DNA of 64,000 nt, from contig CAWAMM010000002.1 in NCBI GenBank assembly GCA_963783145.1, forward strand, positions 434,001 through 498,000, written 5' to 3'. The position numbers were made by a program, and so were the translations under genes. Below are positions 41,799 to 50,774 of this stretch, piece by piece. Position 1 is the first letter of the stretch; each line of letters starts with the position of its first letter. Source of the DNA: DATGKG01 sp963783145. Lineage in GTDB: Bacteria > Desulfobacterota > Binatia > Binatales > Binataceae. Under the pieces are notes generated by a model, which saw only the letters and a list, made by a program, of their open reading frames with translations, was not told the DNA's origin and did not search any database.

Positions 41799-43553
41799 AT
41801 GAGCAGTACGGCCGCGGTAGAAATACATGGCGCGCACGCCGGGCATCATGAACTCGGGTTCGTCCGCACCTACCTTTTTTCCACCGATCACAAGATGATC
41901 GCCAAACAGTTCCTGTTCGTGGCGCTCTTCATGATGGCGATTGGCGGCTTGATGGCGATGCTGATGCGCCTCGAGCTGGGATGGCCCGAGAGCCAGTGGA
42001 GCTTCCTGAGCATCTTCCCGCAGACGCTGGCGCAGGACAACGCCATCACCCCCAACACCTACAACTCGATGTTCACCATGCACGCCACCATCATGATCTT
42101 CTTCGTGGTGATGCCGATTCTGGTTGGCACCTTCGGCAACTTACTGGTGCCCCTGATGATTGGCGCGCGTGACATGGCTTTCCCGGTCCTCAATATGCTT
42201 TCGTTCTGGGTCAGCGCGGTCGCCGGCGTGATCATGGTGTCCTCGTTCTTCGTCCCCGGTGGCGCGGCCGCGGCCGGATGGACCTCCTACGCACCGCTGA
42301 GCGCCGTGCCGAATTACACTGGTGTCGATTGGGGCCAGAACCTCTGGTGCATCAGCATCATCGTGCTCGGGGTCGGCTCGCTCATGGGCTCTATCAACTA
42401 CATCACGACGATCATCAATATGCGCACCAAGGGGATGACGTTCTTTCGGCTCCCGCTGGTGATCTGGTCGCTCTTCATTACCGCGATCCTGTTGCTGCTG
42501 GCGTTGCCGGTTCTCACCACCGCGCTCGCGCTGCTGCTTTTTGATCGCATGGGCGGAACGCACTTCTTCCTTCCGTCCGGCGGCGGCGAGCCGCTCCTGT
42601 GGCAGCATCTGTTTTGGTTCTTCGGGCATCCCGAGGTCTACATCATGATTCTGCCCGCGATGGGCATCACCTCGGACGTTATCGCGACCTTCTCGCGCAA
42701 GCCGATCTTCGGCTATCGCGCGATGGCCTACGCGATGATCGCGATCGCATTTCTGTCGTGGATCGTATGGGGCCATCACATGTTCCAGTCCGGCATGAAT
42801 CCGGCACTGGGAACCAGCTTCATGCTCACCACGATGGTGATCGGGGTCCCGTCAGCGATCAAAACCTTCAACTGGCTCGGCACACTCTATAAAGGAAACA
42901 TCCACTTCACCGCGGCGATGCTGAATGCGCTGTCGTTCGTCGCGATGTTCGTCATCGGCGGGTTGTCGGGAATCTTCATGGCCTGCACGCCGGTGGATAT
43001 GTATATCCACGATACTTACTTCATCGTCGCGCACATCCACTACGTGCTCTTCGGCGGAAGTCTATTCGGCATCTTTGCGGGGATTACCTACTGGTATCCC
43101 AAGATGTTCGGCAAGATGATGAGCGAGAAGATCGGCAAGGTGCATTTCTGGATTACCTTTGTCGCGTTCAACTGCACCTTCTTCCCGATGCACATCCTCG
43201 GGATGGGCGGGCACATGCGCCGCATCTACAATCCGCAGCAGTATGACTTTCTGAAGCCTCTGATAGGCATCAACGAATTTATTTCGGTCAGTGCACTCAT
43301 CCTCGGCGCCGCACAGTTCATCCTCCTGTTCAATCTGATTTACAGCTACTTCTGGGGTGCCGAGGCGACCGAGAATCCGTGGCATGCGAACACGCTTGAG
43401 TGGACCACACCGGTTCATCCGGGCCACGGCAACTGGCCGGGCAAACTACCGACCGTGTATCGCGGACCCTACGAGTACAGCTCGCCCGAAACCAAAGAGG
43501 ACTATTGGCCGCAGAGCGCGCCGCCGGAACATCTGACCGCCGCGGCCGACTAA
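41799..43553 (+). CDS. coxA: Cytochrome c oxidase subunit I
   Basis: The 584-residue heme-copper oxidase catalytic subunit has about twelve to fourteen helices. FNSMFTMHATIMIFF holds a heme a ligand; WFFGHPEVYIMILPAMG carries the CuB His and cross-linked Tyr; SWIVWGHHMF has the two further CuB His; and HDTYFIVAHIHYVLFGG has the heme a3 and a ligands. All catalytic residues are present. It pumps protons while reducing oxygen. Confidence 0.97.
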   Translation: MSSTAAVEIHGAHAGHHELGFVRTYLFSTDHKMIAKQFLFVALFMMAIGGLMAMLMRLELGWPESQWSFLSIFPQTLAQDNAITPNTYNSMFTMHATIMIFFVVMPILVGTFGNLLVPLMIGARDMAFPVLNMLSFWVSAVAGVIMVSSFFVPGGAAAAGWTSYAPLSAVPNYTGVDWGQNLWCISIIVLGVGSLMGSINYITTIINMRTKGMTFFRLPLVIWSLFITAILLLLALPVLTTALALLLFDRMGGTHFFLPSGGGEPLLWQHLFWFFGHPEVYIMILPAMGITSDVIATFSRKPIFGYRAMAYAMIAIAFLSWIVWGHHMFQSGMNPALGTSFMLTTMVIGVPSAIKTFNWLGTLYKGNIHFTAAMLNALSFVAMFVIGGLSGIFMACTPVDMYIHDTYFIVAHIHYVLFGGSLFGIFAGITYWYPKMFGKMMSEKIGKVHFWITFVAFNCTFFPMHILGMGGHMRRIYNPQQYDFLKPLIGINEFISVSALILGAAQFILLFNLIYSYFWGAEATENPWHANTLEWTTPVHPGHGNWPGKLPTVYRGPYEYSSPETKEDYWPQSAPPEHLTAAAD

Positions 43554-43563
43554 GTAGTTTCGT

Positions 43564-44541
43564 TTGAACCAAACCCAAAATAGCGGCCTGCATCGATTCG
43601 CGATGCTGCTGGCTGGCGCCACCTTCGTGCTGATTTTTGTCGGCGGGCTGGTGAAGTCGACCGGCTCCGAACTATCGGTGCCGGACTGGCCGCTCGCTTA
43701 CGGCAAGCTAATCCCATCGCTGCAGGGCGGCGTGCTGTTCGAGTACAGCCATCGTGTGGTAGCGGGTGTCGTTTCGATCCTGACGCTCGCGCTGATGGTG
43801 TGGGCGATTTTGCGGGAGCCACGCTATTGGGTGCGCGTCCTCGCGACCGCGGCTTTCGCGCTGGTCATCGCGCAGGCGGTCCTCGGCGGCATCACGGTGC
43901 TTTTCCTGATCCCGCTCCCGATCGCGATGGCACATACCGCAACCGCGAATGCTTTCTTCTGTATCGTGGTGGCGCTCGCGATTTTCACCAGCTCGTGGTT
44001 CCTCGAAGTGACGCCTCGCGAGGAGAGCCTGGCGCGAATTCCGCTCGCAACACTCGCCGCGGTTACGACGGGCGTTGTCTATCTGCAAATCCTGATCGGC
44101 GCGCTCATGCGTCATCTTGGCGCGGGACTGGCGATCCCTGATTTTCCTACTTCATTCGGACAGGCGATTCCCCCGGTTTGGAACGAGTTCATCGCGATAA
44201 ACTTCATCCACCGATGTGGCGCGGTGATCGTCACCTGCGTTGTCGTGTGGACGGTCGCGCGTGTGTTGTCGAGCCATCGCAAGGAAGCGCGGCTGCGCCG
44301 TCCGGCACTCGCGCTGATACTTCTACTCACGCTTCAAATCTGTCTTGGTGCGATTACGATCTGGACTCGGCGCGCGGTCTTTCCGACCACCGCGCATGTT
44401 GCGATCGGCTCCGCGGTTCTCGTGACCAGTCTCACCATCACAATTCGCGCGTGGAAGCTGTATGGCATCCGCGGCGGGCAGGCTGTGATGCACAGCGCCT
44501 CGCAATCGGAGATCGTGGCGCAGCGCCACGTCACCGCATGA
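43564..44541 (+). CDS. ctaA: Heme A synthase
   Basis: The 325-residue, eight-helix membrane protein apparently starts at a TTG 10 bp after coxA. FVGGLVKSTGSELSVPDWPLAYG and FEYSHRVVAGVVS in the first half and LGAGLAIPDFPTSFGQ, NFIHRCGAVIV in the second are the repeated heme-binding halves of CtaA. It oxidises heme O to heme A. The stop overlaps ctaB by ATGA. Confidence 0.93.
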   Translation: MNQTQNSGLHRFAMLLAGATFVLIFVGGLVKSTGSELSVPDWPLAYGKLIPSLQGGVLFEYSHRVVAGVVSILTLALMVWAILREPRYWVRVLATAAFALVIAQAVLGGITVLFLIPLPIAMAHTATANAFFCIVVALAIFTSSWFLEVTPREESLARIPLATLAAVTTGVVYLQILIGALMRHLGAGLAIPDFPTSFGQAIPPVWNEFIAINFIHRCGAVIVTCVVVWTVARVLSSHRKEARLRRPALALILLLTLQICLGAITIWTRRAVFPTTAHVAIGSAVLVTSLTITIRAWKLYGIRGGQAVMHSASQSEIVAQRHVTA

Positions 44542-45440
44542 ATGCCCGGCCGGCCATAATCGAAACGCGTCTCGACGCGGCACGTACTCGCGCGGCGGAG
44601 TACCTCGAACTTACCAAGCCGCGCGTCACCGCGATGGTGCTCATCACCACTCTCGCCGGATACTACCTGGGCGCGGCGAGCGCATTCGAATCGATCGTTG
44701 CGCTGAATCTGTTAATTGGCACGGCGCTCGCCTCGGGAGGCACGCTGGCGCTCAATCAATACATAGAGCGCGACACCGACGCGGTGATGGATCGCACGCG
44801 TCATCGCCCGATCCCGGAGCGACGGATTGTGGCCAGCGATGCCTTCTGGTTTGGAACGATCGCGACCGTCGCGGGTCTGGGATATCTGCTGGTGACCGTG
44901 AACTGGTTATCCGCGGCCATGACCGCGGCCATCGCGATCACTTACTTACTCGCATACACGCCGCTGAAGCGGGTGTCCTGGAGTTGCAACATCGTGGGCG
45001 CGATTCCGGGCGCGTTGCCGCCGGTCGCGGGATGGGCCGCCGCGCGAGGCAACCTCAGCCTCGAACCGTGGCTGATGTTCGGTATCATGTTCCTGTGGCA
45101 ATTGCCGCATTCGCTTTCGATCGCGAAGATTTATCGCGCCGACTACAAGCGCGCAAAGTTATGGTTGATCCCGCTCGATCGCGAGAATAGCTATCCGGAG
45201 AATCCGGTCATCGTCGCCTCGAGCATCATCCTGCTCATAGTCGGCGCGCTGCCGACGCTGATGGGATACGCCGGAGTGGTTTACCTGATTACCTCGCTTG
45301 CCCTCGGCTTCGCGATGCTGGCCGCGGCAGTGATGCTGGTGAGTCGTCCGGAGACCGCGGCCGCGGCCCGCCGCGTGATGTTCGTATCCTTATTGTATCT
45401 CCCGGTGGTCCTGCTCGTGATGGTGTTGGACAAGGCTTGA
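44538..45440 (+). CDS. ctaB: Protoheme IX farnesyltransferase (heme O synthase)
   Basis: The 300-residue UbiA-family prenyltransferase starts at the ATG overlapping ctaA. It has LTKPRVTAMVLITTLAGYYLG, the first Asp-rich motif LNQYIERDTDAVMDRTRHRP (N-x3-D-x3-D) and the second around YRADYKRAKLWLIP. It makes heme O, the substrate of CtaA. Confidence 0.95.
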   Translation: MNARPAIIETRLDAARTRAAEYLELTKPRVTAMVLITTLAGYYLGAASAFESIVALNLLIGTALASGGTLALNQYIERDTDAVMDRTRHRPIPERRIVASDAFWFGTIATVAGLGYLLVTVNWLSAAMTAAIAITYLLAYTPLKRVSWSCNIVGAIPGALPPVAGWAAARGNLSLEPWLMFGIMFLWQLPHSLSIAKIYRADYKRAKLWLIPLDRENSYPENPVIVASSIILLIVGALPTLMGYAGVVYLITSLALGFAMLAAAVMLVSRPETAAAARRVMFVSLLYLPVVLLVMVLDKA

Positions 45441-45453
45441 GCTGAGAACGACG

Positions 45454-45579
45454 ATGCCCACCGACCTGGTAACTCGCGAAGACAAGAGTGGAGAGAATCG
45501 CAAGGTTCTGATGATCATCTTCGCGATCATCGGATTCCTGGTGGCAGTCTCACTGGTTACGATTTTGGTGAAGAATTGA
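45454..45579 (+). CDS. Tiny membrane protein in the oxidase operon
   Basis: The 41-residue protein reads MPTDLVTREDKSGENRKV at its start, then one hydrophobic helix (LMIIFAIIGFLVAVSLVTIL) and VKN. It lies 13 bp after ctaB and 1 bp before coxC, in frame with neither, with a start and stop that fit the operon. Possibly an assembly factor or small oxidase subunit. Confidence 0.65.
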   Translation: MPTDLVTREDKSGENRKVLMIIFAIIGFLVAVSLVTILVKN

Positions 45580-45580
45580 G

Positions 45581-46234
45581 ATGTTGGAGTCGCACGCAAT
45601 GGCCGCGAAAGTAAGGCCACTGATCGCACCGGCCAAGCGCCCGCGCCGCGAGTCATTCGAGGGCGACGGCGCCACCGAGCCGACGTTCATTTCGAGTGGC
45701 AAGATCGCGATCCTGATGGTGATCGCGAGCGAGGCGATGTTGTTCAGCGGCCTCATCGGGCCGTTCCTCGTGTATAAGGGCGAGGCGGCGTTCTGGCCAC
45801 CACCGGCTTTGCCGCGTCTTCCGATCTTCGTCACCTGGATCAACACCTTCGTGCTGCTCAGCAGTGCGGTGACGATGTTCCTTGGGGTGCGCGCGGTTCA
45901 TCAGAACCGCCAACGTCTGTTGCGCCGGTGGCTTGGGATCACGCTAATCCTCGGCGCCACTTTCCTCACCATCCAGGGCAGCGAATGGGTGCGCTTAATC
46001 GCGCATGGATTGAAGCTCTCGAGCGGAACCTACGGCGCGACGTTCTATACGCTGATCGGATTGCACGGTGCCCATGTAACTGCGGCGGTGATCTGGCTGG
46101 CGTGCGTGGTTATCTATGCGATGCGCGGCCGCTACGGTGCGAAGAATGCCCAGCCGGTGGAACTTTGCGCGATGTACTGGTATTTCGTCTGCGCCATTTG
46201 GCCGGTTTTGTTTGTATTGGTGTATCTGACCTAA
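45581..46234 (+). CDS. coxC: Cytochrome c oxidase subunit III (first copy)
   Basis: The 217-residue, five-helix member of the subunit III family has KIAILMVIASEAMLFSGLIGPFL, FLTIQGSEWVRLI, YTLIGLHGAHVTAAVIWL and ELCAMYWYFVCAIWPVLFVLVYL. The Glu/His positions typical of the family (GSEW, GLHG-AH) are kept. The five-helix form is usual in bacteria with subunit IV separate. Confidence 0.9.
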   Translation: MLESHAMAAKVRPLIAPAKRPRRESFEGDGATEPTFISSGKIAILMVIASEAMLFSGLIGPFLVYKGEAAFWPPPALPRLPIFVTWINTFVLLSSAVTMFLGVRAVHQNRQRLLRRWLGITLILGATFLTIQGSEWVRLIAHGLKLSSGTYGATFYTLIGLHGAHVTAAVIWLACVVIYAMRGRYGAKNAQPVELCAMYWYFVCAIWPVLFVLVYLT

Positions 46235-46258
46235 TATCGCGGCACAGGAGTATTTGAG

Positions 46259-46525
46259 ATGAGTTCCAAAAAATTAATTGCTATCGCGACCGCGCTGACT
46301 CCGATGTCGATTGCCCTAGCGCCACGACTTGCCAATGCCTGCGCGGTCTGCGGCCTCGATAGCGATGGGCAAGCCAGTCGCGCATTCAAACACAGCGTGC
46401 TGTTCATGATTTCGGTTCCATACCTCACGTTCATAATCGTGGGCGGAGTTATGTATATGGCATGGCGCAAGGCTCATCGCCGCAGTGATTCAACTATTTT
46501 AGGTTCAAACAAAACCTTGGGATGA
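46259..46525 (+). CDS. Small exported or membrane protein with CxxC motif
   Basis: The 88-residue protein has a signal-like N-terminus ending in RLANACAVCGLDSDG, then a second membrane helix (VLFMISVPYLTFIIVGGVMYMAW) and a charged tail. Proteins with AC[AS]VC near the start recur in oxidase gene clusters of some phyla; the Cys pair could bind copper or heme, as an assembly factor. RBS CAGGAG 11 bases upstream. Confidence 0.7.
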   Translation: MSSKKLIAIATALTPMSIALAPRLANACAVCGLDSDGQASRAFKHSVLFMISVPYLTFIIVGGVMYMAWRKAHRRSDSTILGSNKTLG

Positions 46526-46575
46526 TTTCCATTAGAGTTCGCTATCGGTTTCCTTGAGGGTAGGGGAGAGACGCT

Positions 46576-47226
46576 ATGAGCGAGGCCGCAGCAGCATTAG
46601 ATACTCATGCCGAAGGATTCCACGATGAGTTGGAACCTTCGCTGACCCCGGGCAATTCCGGCAAGCTCGGAATGTGGGTCTTCCTGGCCGGCGACGCGAT
46701 GACCTTTGGCGCCGGGATCGCGGCGTATGGCGCGCTGCGCTGGTACAACGTCAACTGGCCCGACCCCGCGGACTGGCTTGGCATAACGCTTACCGCGATC
46801 ATGACCTTCATCCTGATCTGCTCCAGCTTGACGATGGTGGAAGCATTATCGGCGGTTCAGCACGGCAACATGCAACGGATGCGGCTTTTCCTTGGATTGA
46901 CCGTCGTCGGAGGGATAATCTTCCTCGGATGTCAGGCCTCGGAGTGGCATCACTTGATTTGGGGCGAAGGGCTATCGATTAAGACCAGCCTCTTCAGCGC
47001 GACCTTCTTCATCCTGACGGGATTCCACGGATGTCACGTGTTCGGCGGCGTGTGCTATCTGAGCGGTCGGCTGTTTGGCTCTATCGGCAAACAAGCAACC
47101 GCGCATGAGGCTAATCTGGTCGAGGTCGCGGGACTCTACTGGCACTTCGTCGATCTTGGTGTGGATTTTGATCTTTACATTCGTATATCTCATTTGAACT
47201 GCGAAAAACGGGTGGGAGAGTTATAG
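46576..47226 (+). CDS. Cytochrome c oxidase subunit III (second copy), frameshifted near the C-terminus
   Basis: The protein has 216 residues as read. The body is good subunit III: KLGMWVFLAGDAMTFGAGI, FLGCQASEWHHLIWGEG, FILTGFHGCHVFGGVCYL, VEVAGLYWHFVDL. After that the expected VWIFIFTFVYL-type end is replaced by GVDFDLYIRISHLNCEKRVGEL. Removing one G from the GG at 47158-47159 restores LVWILIFTFVYLI and a stop at 47195-47197. So either the gene has a one-base insertion or the sequence has an error. Confidence 0.85.
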   Translation: MSEAAAALDTHAEGFHDELEPSLTPGNSGKLGMWVFLAGDAMTFGAGIAAYGALRWYNVNWPDPADWLGITLTAIMTFILICSSLTMVEALSAVQHGNMQRMRLFLGLTVVGGIIFLGCQASEWHHLIWGEGLSIKTSLFSATFFILTGFHGCHVFGGVCYLSGRLFGSIGKQATAHEANLVEVAGLYWHFVDLGVDFDLYIRISHLNCEKRVGEL

Positions 47227-47228
47227 CG

Positions 47229-47705
47229 ATGGCAGAAACCGCAGCAGCACACGCACCGCATGGAGCAGTCGAGCATGAAGGGCCCAGCTACTTCGCGGTC
47301 TTCATATATTTGACCCTGCTTACGGCGGCTGAACTCGGGGTCTATAGACTAGGTCTGCCGAAGCCGATAATGGTCGGTGCCCTAGTGGCTCTCGCGCTTG
47401 CCAAGGCCGCGCTGGTTGCGATGTTTTTCATGCATCTGGCGATGGAGCGCAAGGGGCTGTGGGTGGTAGCGGTGGTGCCCCTGATCATCATCGGCTTCTG
47501 CTACTTCATGTTGCGACCTGATCTCAGCCGGCGAATCTGGGCGCACACCGACGAGCACGTCATTGTCGGAGTACGCGAGCAACCGGAGAAGTATTTGCCG
47601 CAAGTTCCGCAGGGCAACGCGCTCTCGGGCGCCGATCAACCGGCCGATTCGCAGGTGGGACAACCGAAACCCGCCGCACCCCCTCCTCCAGTGCCGCAGC
47701 AATAG
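47229..47705 (+). CDS. coxD: Cytochrome c oxidase subunit IV (prokaryotic type)
   Basis: The 158-residue protein has three membrane helices (YFAVFIYLTLLTAAELGVYRL, MVGALVALALAKAALVAMFFMHL, LWVVAVVPLIIIGFCYFML). The KAALVAMFFMHL segment is the hallmark of the CtaF/COX4_pro family. A long Pro/Gln-rich cytoplasmic or periplasmic tail of about 65 residues is an addition. Confidence 0.88.
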   Translation: MAETAAAHAPHGAVEHEGPSYFAVFIYLTLLTAAELGVYRLGLPKPIMVGALVALALAKAALVAMFFMHLAMERKGLWVVAVVPLIIIGFCYFMLRPDLSRRIWAHTDEHVIVGVREQPEKYLPQVPQGNALSGADQPADSQVGQPKPAAPPPPVPQQ

Positions 47706-47730
47706 TCAGTCGAGCTGACATAGCAGGAAA

Positions 47731-47763
47731 CGATACGCCCGTCGCATCACGACGGGCGTATCG
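47731..47763 (+). terminator. Strong hairpin after subunit IV
   Basis: CGATACGCCCGTCG (47731-47744), loop CATCA, CGACGGGCGTATCG (47750-47763): a perfect 14-bp stem. There is no T-run after it on the plus strand, so it may be an mRNA-stabilising or partial termination element between coxD and ctaM. Confidence 0.6.
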
Positions 47764-47777
47764 ATATTAGGGACATA

Positions 47778-48218
47778 GTGTTTTCGATTTATTCACTCGC
47801 GCCGCTCAATGCAATCCTGAACTCGATCGCGACCATCCTGCTGCTCGCGGGTTTCTACTTCATCAAGCAGCGCAACATCACCGCACATCGGCGCTGCATG
47901 ATCTCGGCGGTCTGCGTCTCGGCGGCCTTCCTGACCTCATACTTGATTTTCCACTACGAGGTCGGTGATGTGCTGTTCACCGGCCAGGGTTGGATCCGCC
48001 CAGTGTACTTCGCGATTCTCATTCCGCATGTGATCCTCGCAGTCACCATCCTGCCGCTGGCGCTGACGACGCTGTACTTCGGACTCAAAAGCAACTTCAC
48101 GAGACACCGGCGGATTGCGAAGTGGACCTGGCCGCTATGGATTTATGTCTCTGTCACCGGCGTCATCGTGTACCTGATGCTCTACCAGCTGTACACGCCC
48201 AATCTGCCGATTCGCTGA
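47778..48218 (+). CDS. ctaM: DUF420 membrane protein, CtaM-like oxidase assembly factor
   Basis: The protein has 146 residues from a GTG, with four helices. LNAILNSIATILLLAGFYFIKQRNITAHRRCMISA is the DUF420 signature, with His also in SYLIFHYEVGD, PHVILAV and TRHRRIAKWTWPLWIYVSVTGVIVYLML. DUF420/CtaM proteins are needed for assembly of aa3 oxidases. It ends one base before the convergent GST gene. Confidence 0.9.
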   Translation: MFSIYSLAPLNAILNSIATILLLAGFYFIKQRNITAHRRCMISAVCVSAAFLTSYLIFHYEVGDVLFTGQGWIRPVYFAILIPHVILAVTILPLALTTLYFGLKSNFTRHRRIAKWTWPLWIYVSVTGVIVYLMLYQLYTPNLPIR

Positions 48219-48830
48219 TTAGGCCTTTGCACTTGGCCGACTGGAAACCGACGCGTGCCAGCGCGCGAGATTCTTTTGCTGTTCGGGCTGGATTCGAATG
48301 TTGGTCGGCCGCCCGAAGTCGATCCCGACCATCGCGGTGATGTCCGCAATCGTGAAGCGATCGCCCGCGATGTAAGGGCGATTTGCTAACTCTGTGTCGA
48401 GCCATTCGAGGCGCTTCAACGCGGCGTTCTTGCAAATCTCGCCATACTCAGGTACCTGCGGGATGCGGCCCTTGAAGAACGCGTTGGTGTTGCGGAACGC
48501 TCCTGCCGTCATGCTCAGAATCTCGAACTCCATCCGCCGATTCCACATCTCGACGAGGGCGATATCTTTCGCGTCGATGCCCATCAGGCGCGGCTCCGGC
48601 TGGATTCCTTCAAAGTAGCGACAGATGGCGACCGATTCGGCGAGCTCGGTTCCGTCGTCGAGCTCCAGTACCGGCAGCCCACCCATCGGGTTGAGCTTGA
48701 GGAATTCGGGCGAGCGATTTTGTCCTTTTCCGATATCGATCTGCTCGTATGGAACCTTGATCCCCTTCTCTGCGAGGAAGATCCGCACGCGGCGCGGATT
48801 CGGCGCCCCAGTAAATTCGTAAAGCTTCAT
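48219..48830 (-). CDS. Glutathione S-transferase family protein
   Basis: The 203-residue protein has a thioredoxin-fold N-terminal domain (MKLYEFTGAPNPRRVRIFLAEKGI ... MGGLPVLELDDGTELAESVAICRYFE) and the helical C-terminal domain (LEWLDTELANRPYIAGDRFTIADITAMVGIDF). The catalytic Ser/Cys/Tyr near the N-terminus is not obvious beyond Asn-Pro. Likely conjugates or isomerises electrophiles. Confidence 0.9.
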   Translation of the reverse strand: MKLYEFTGAPNPRRVRIFLAEKGIKVPYEQIDIGKGQNRSPEFLKLNPMGGLPVLELDDGTELAESVAICRYFEGIQPEPRLMGIDAKDIALVEMWNRRMEFEILSMTAGAFRNTNAFFKGRIPQVPEYGEICKNAALKRLEWLDTELANRPYIAGDRFTIADITAMVGIDFGRPTNIRIQPEQQKNLARWHASVSSRPSAKA

Positions 48831-48908
48831 GTCAGTCCTCCATCATAGTTGCAAAATGCAACTGCTGACTTTTAGCGCGGTGCGGTTACGAAGGCAAACT
48901 CGAAAAAC

Positions 48909-50360
48909 TCACAGCACCTCGCGGCGGTCGATCACGCGTCGCGCCTTGAACTCGGTCTTCGGCAAGGTGCCGGGAGTGACGAGGCGGACGCGCGGGCGCA
49001 GCTCGCATTGGCGGATGACCTCGGCCGCGATCAACTCGATGAGCCGCTCGCCCTGGCTCACCGGCATATGTTCGCGGGTCTCGGCCACGATGGTAAAGGT
49101 ATCCATCACGCCGTCCTTCTCGAGCACGATCTGAAACTCATCAGCGAGCAGGTCGAAGCCGCGCACGACTTCCTCGATCACGCTCGGAAACAGCTTCTGG
49201 CCGCGAATGTTGAGCATATCGTCAGCACGCCCGACGAAACCGCCGCGAGCACGTGCGAGAGTCCGGCCGCATACGCATCGATCGTAGTCCAGCGTCGTGA
49301 AGTCGCCGACCACGAAGCGCAACTGCGGTGAACCTTCTGAGTTGAGATTGGTGACCACGGTGAGCCCGGCCTGCCCGAGGGGAACCGGCTCCATCGTTAA
49401 CGGATCGACGGTCTCCCAGATTTGCAGATCCTCCTGCACGTGGGTGGAAACCGGATCGAGCTTGAGGCCCTCATGGCAAGTGACGGCCCATCCGCCGGGA
49501 ACTGCCTCGGTGCATCCGAAGACGTCGTGAAACTCGGCATCCCAGGTCTGTTCGATGCGTCTCCGGGTCGAGGGAATTCCCGAGGCCGGCTCGCCACCGC
49601 AAATCACCTTCGCAATCGAACTCGAGGACGGATGCAGTCCGGCATTGCGCATCGCACCCGCCAAATGCAGCGAATACGATGGCGTCGCCACCAGCAGGTT
49701 CGGCCGGTAGAGCTGGATCATCTGCACGCGGCGCTCGGTCTGCACGCCGCCGGGTATTACCGTGATATGCATCAAGTTGAGCGCGTAATGGGTCGACCAG
49801 AAAAACACGTGTGGATTGTAGTTGGTGCAGGTCAGCGCGGTGTCGCCGGCGCGGATGCCCATCGCATAGAGCGCGCGGGCGCTGGTGCGCGCCCAGATTT
49901 CGCGATCGAGGGCCGTGTAGCGAAACGATCGCGGCGTGGTGGTGGTTCCCGAGGTCGAGAAAACCATCCAGCCCTGCTTCGCCCAGGTGCGGTCGTCGAT
50001 AGGCGTGTAGGAACCCCAAGGCGGATTTTTCGCCACATCGTCGGCCATCTGATTTTTGGTGGTGACAGGAAACTTGGCGAGGTCGGTGACCGATCGGATG
50101 TCATCGGGCTGCAGCTTCGCGGCGCGGAATTTCTCACGATAGAAGGGACTGTAGTCGTAGAGATAGGGGAGCATCGCGCGTAGTTTTTCAGTCTGGATGT
50201 CGCGCAACCTCGTGCGCGAGGCCTTCTCAAACTGCGGAGCCCAATACTTCTTCGAGGCGGGTTCTTCCTGACCGCCGATGTACTCCACCAGCATCGCGAG
50301 CCATCGCTCGCGAGAGTCGAGGCGTCGCGTTCTGACGCGCTGTCGGTTAGCCTTTTTCAT
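48909..50360 (-). CDS. Phenylacetate-CoA ligase (PaaK) family enzyme
   Basis: The 483-residue adenylate-forming enzyme has YSPFYREKFRAA, the AMP motif FSTSGTTTTPRSFRYTALD, CGGEPASGIPSTRRRIEQTW, FGCTEAVPGG, FVVGDFTTLD, CGRTLARARGGFVGRADDMLNIRGQKLFPSVIEEV, and a C-terminal lid ending LPKTEFKARRVIDRR. Typical PaaK layout; it activates an aryl or similar acid to its CoA thioester. No phenylacetate pathway genes are adjacent. Confidence 0.9.
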   Translation of the reverse strand: MKKANRQRVRTRRLDSRERWLAMLVEYIGGQEEPASKKYWAPQFEKASRTRLRDIQTEKLRAMLPYLYDYSPFYREKFRAAKLQPDDIRSVTDLAKFPVTTKNQMADDVAKNPPWGSYTPIDDRTWAKQGWMVFSTSGTTTTPRSFRYTALDREIWARTSARALYAMGIRAGDTALTCTNYNPHVFFWSTHYALNLMHITVIPGGVQTERRVQMIQLYRPNLLVATPSYSLHLAGAMRNAGLHPSSSSIAKVICGGEPASGIPSTRRRIEQTWDAEFHDVFGCTEAVPGGWAVTCHEGLKLDPVSTHVQEDLQIWETVDPLTMEPVPLGQAGLTVVTNLNSEGSPQLRFVVGDFTTLDYDRCVCGRTLARARGGFVGRADDMLNIRGQKLFPSVIEEVVRGFDLLADEFQIVLEKDGVMDTFTIVAETREHMPVSQGERLIELIAAEVIRQCELRPRVRLVTPGTLPKTEFKARRVIDRREVL

Positions 50361-50774
50361 CGCGCGAGATTCTCATACGAGCGGGCGAAGGATCGCTGTC
50401 GATGGGTCTGCTTTTTTCGCGATTTCGCATCGATATTCGACGTATGCGGATCTAAGAATCCTTGATTTTGCTCGATTATTTGGCTTCGTTTGGTAATTCT
50501 CGCACTGCGATATGTTCGCCCGTCAAGTGGGTTTGTTTTTGCACATTCTCGATCTAGCCGGTGGCGGAGCCTCTTGATGGTCTGCCATCGCATGACCATA
50601 AACCATCAGTATTTTCTCATGGCGCTCGCGAGGCTATGGCGTAAAAAGACAGGGGTCAAGTTTGAATTACGAAGCCTTCAGCATCGACGCTTCGCCCCTG
50701 CGCCGGACCGGTTTGGCGGGAGAGTACCGTACGCCGCTATCCATGGGCAGATCGCTTCGGGGAAGACTCCAGTC
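50361..50774. other. Intergenic region with dispersed repeat copies
   Basis: No convincing gene; the open frames overlapping this 414-bp stretch look like shadows. It contains one inverted copy of the 19.7-kb repeat core (50528-50544) and a degenerate one near 50404-50420. A phrase GACAGGGGTCAAGTTTGAAT at about 50649-50668 resembles sequences I have seen around REP-associated transposases. Confidence 0.5.
50528..50544 (-). repeat. Dispersed copy of the GTGCAAAAACAAACCCA element
   Basis: The plus strand reads TGGGTTTGTTTTTGCAC, an exact 17-base reverse complement of the core of the repeat units at 19726-19745 and 19897-19916, 31 kb away. Confidence 0.75.
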
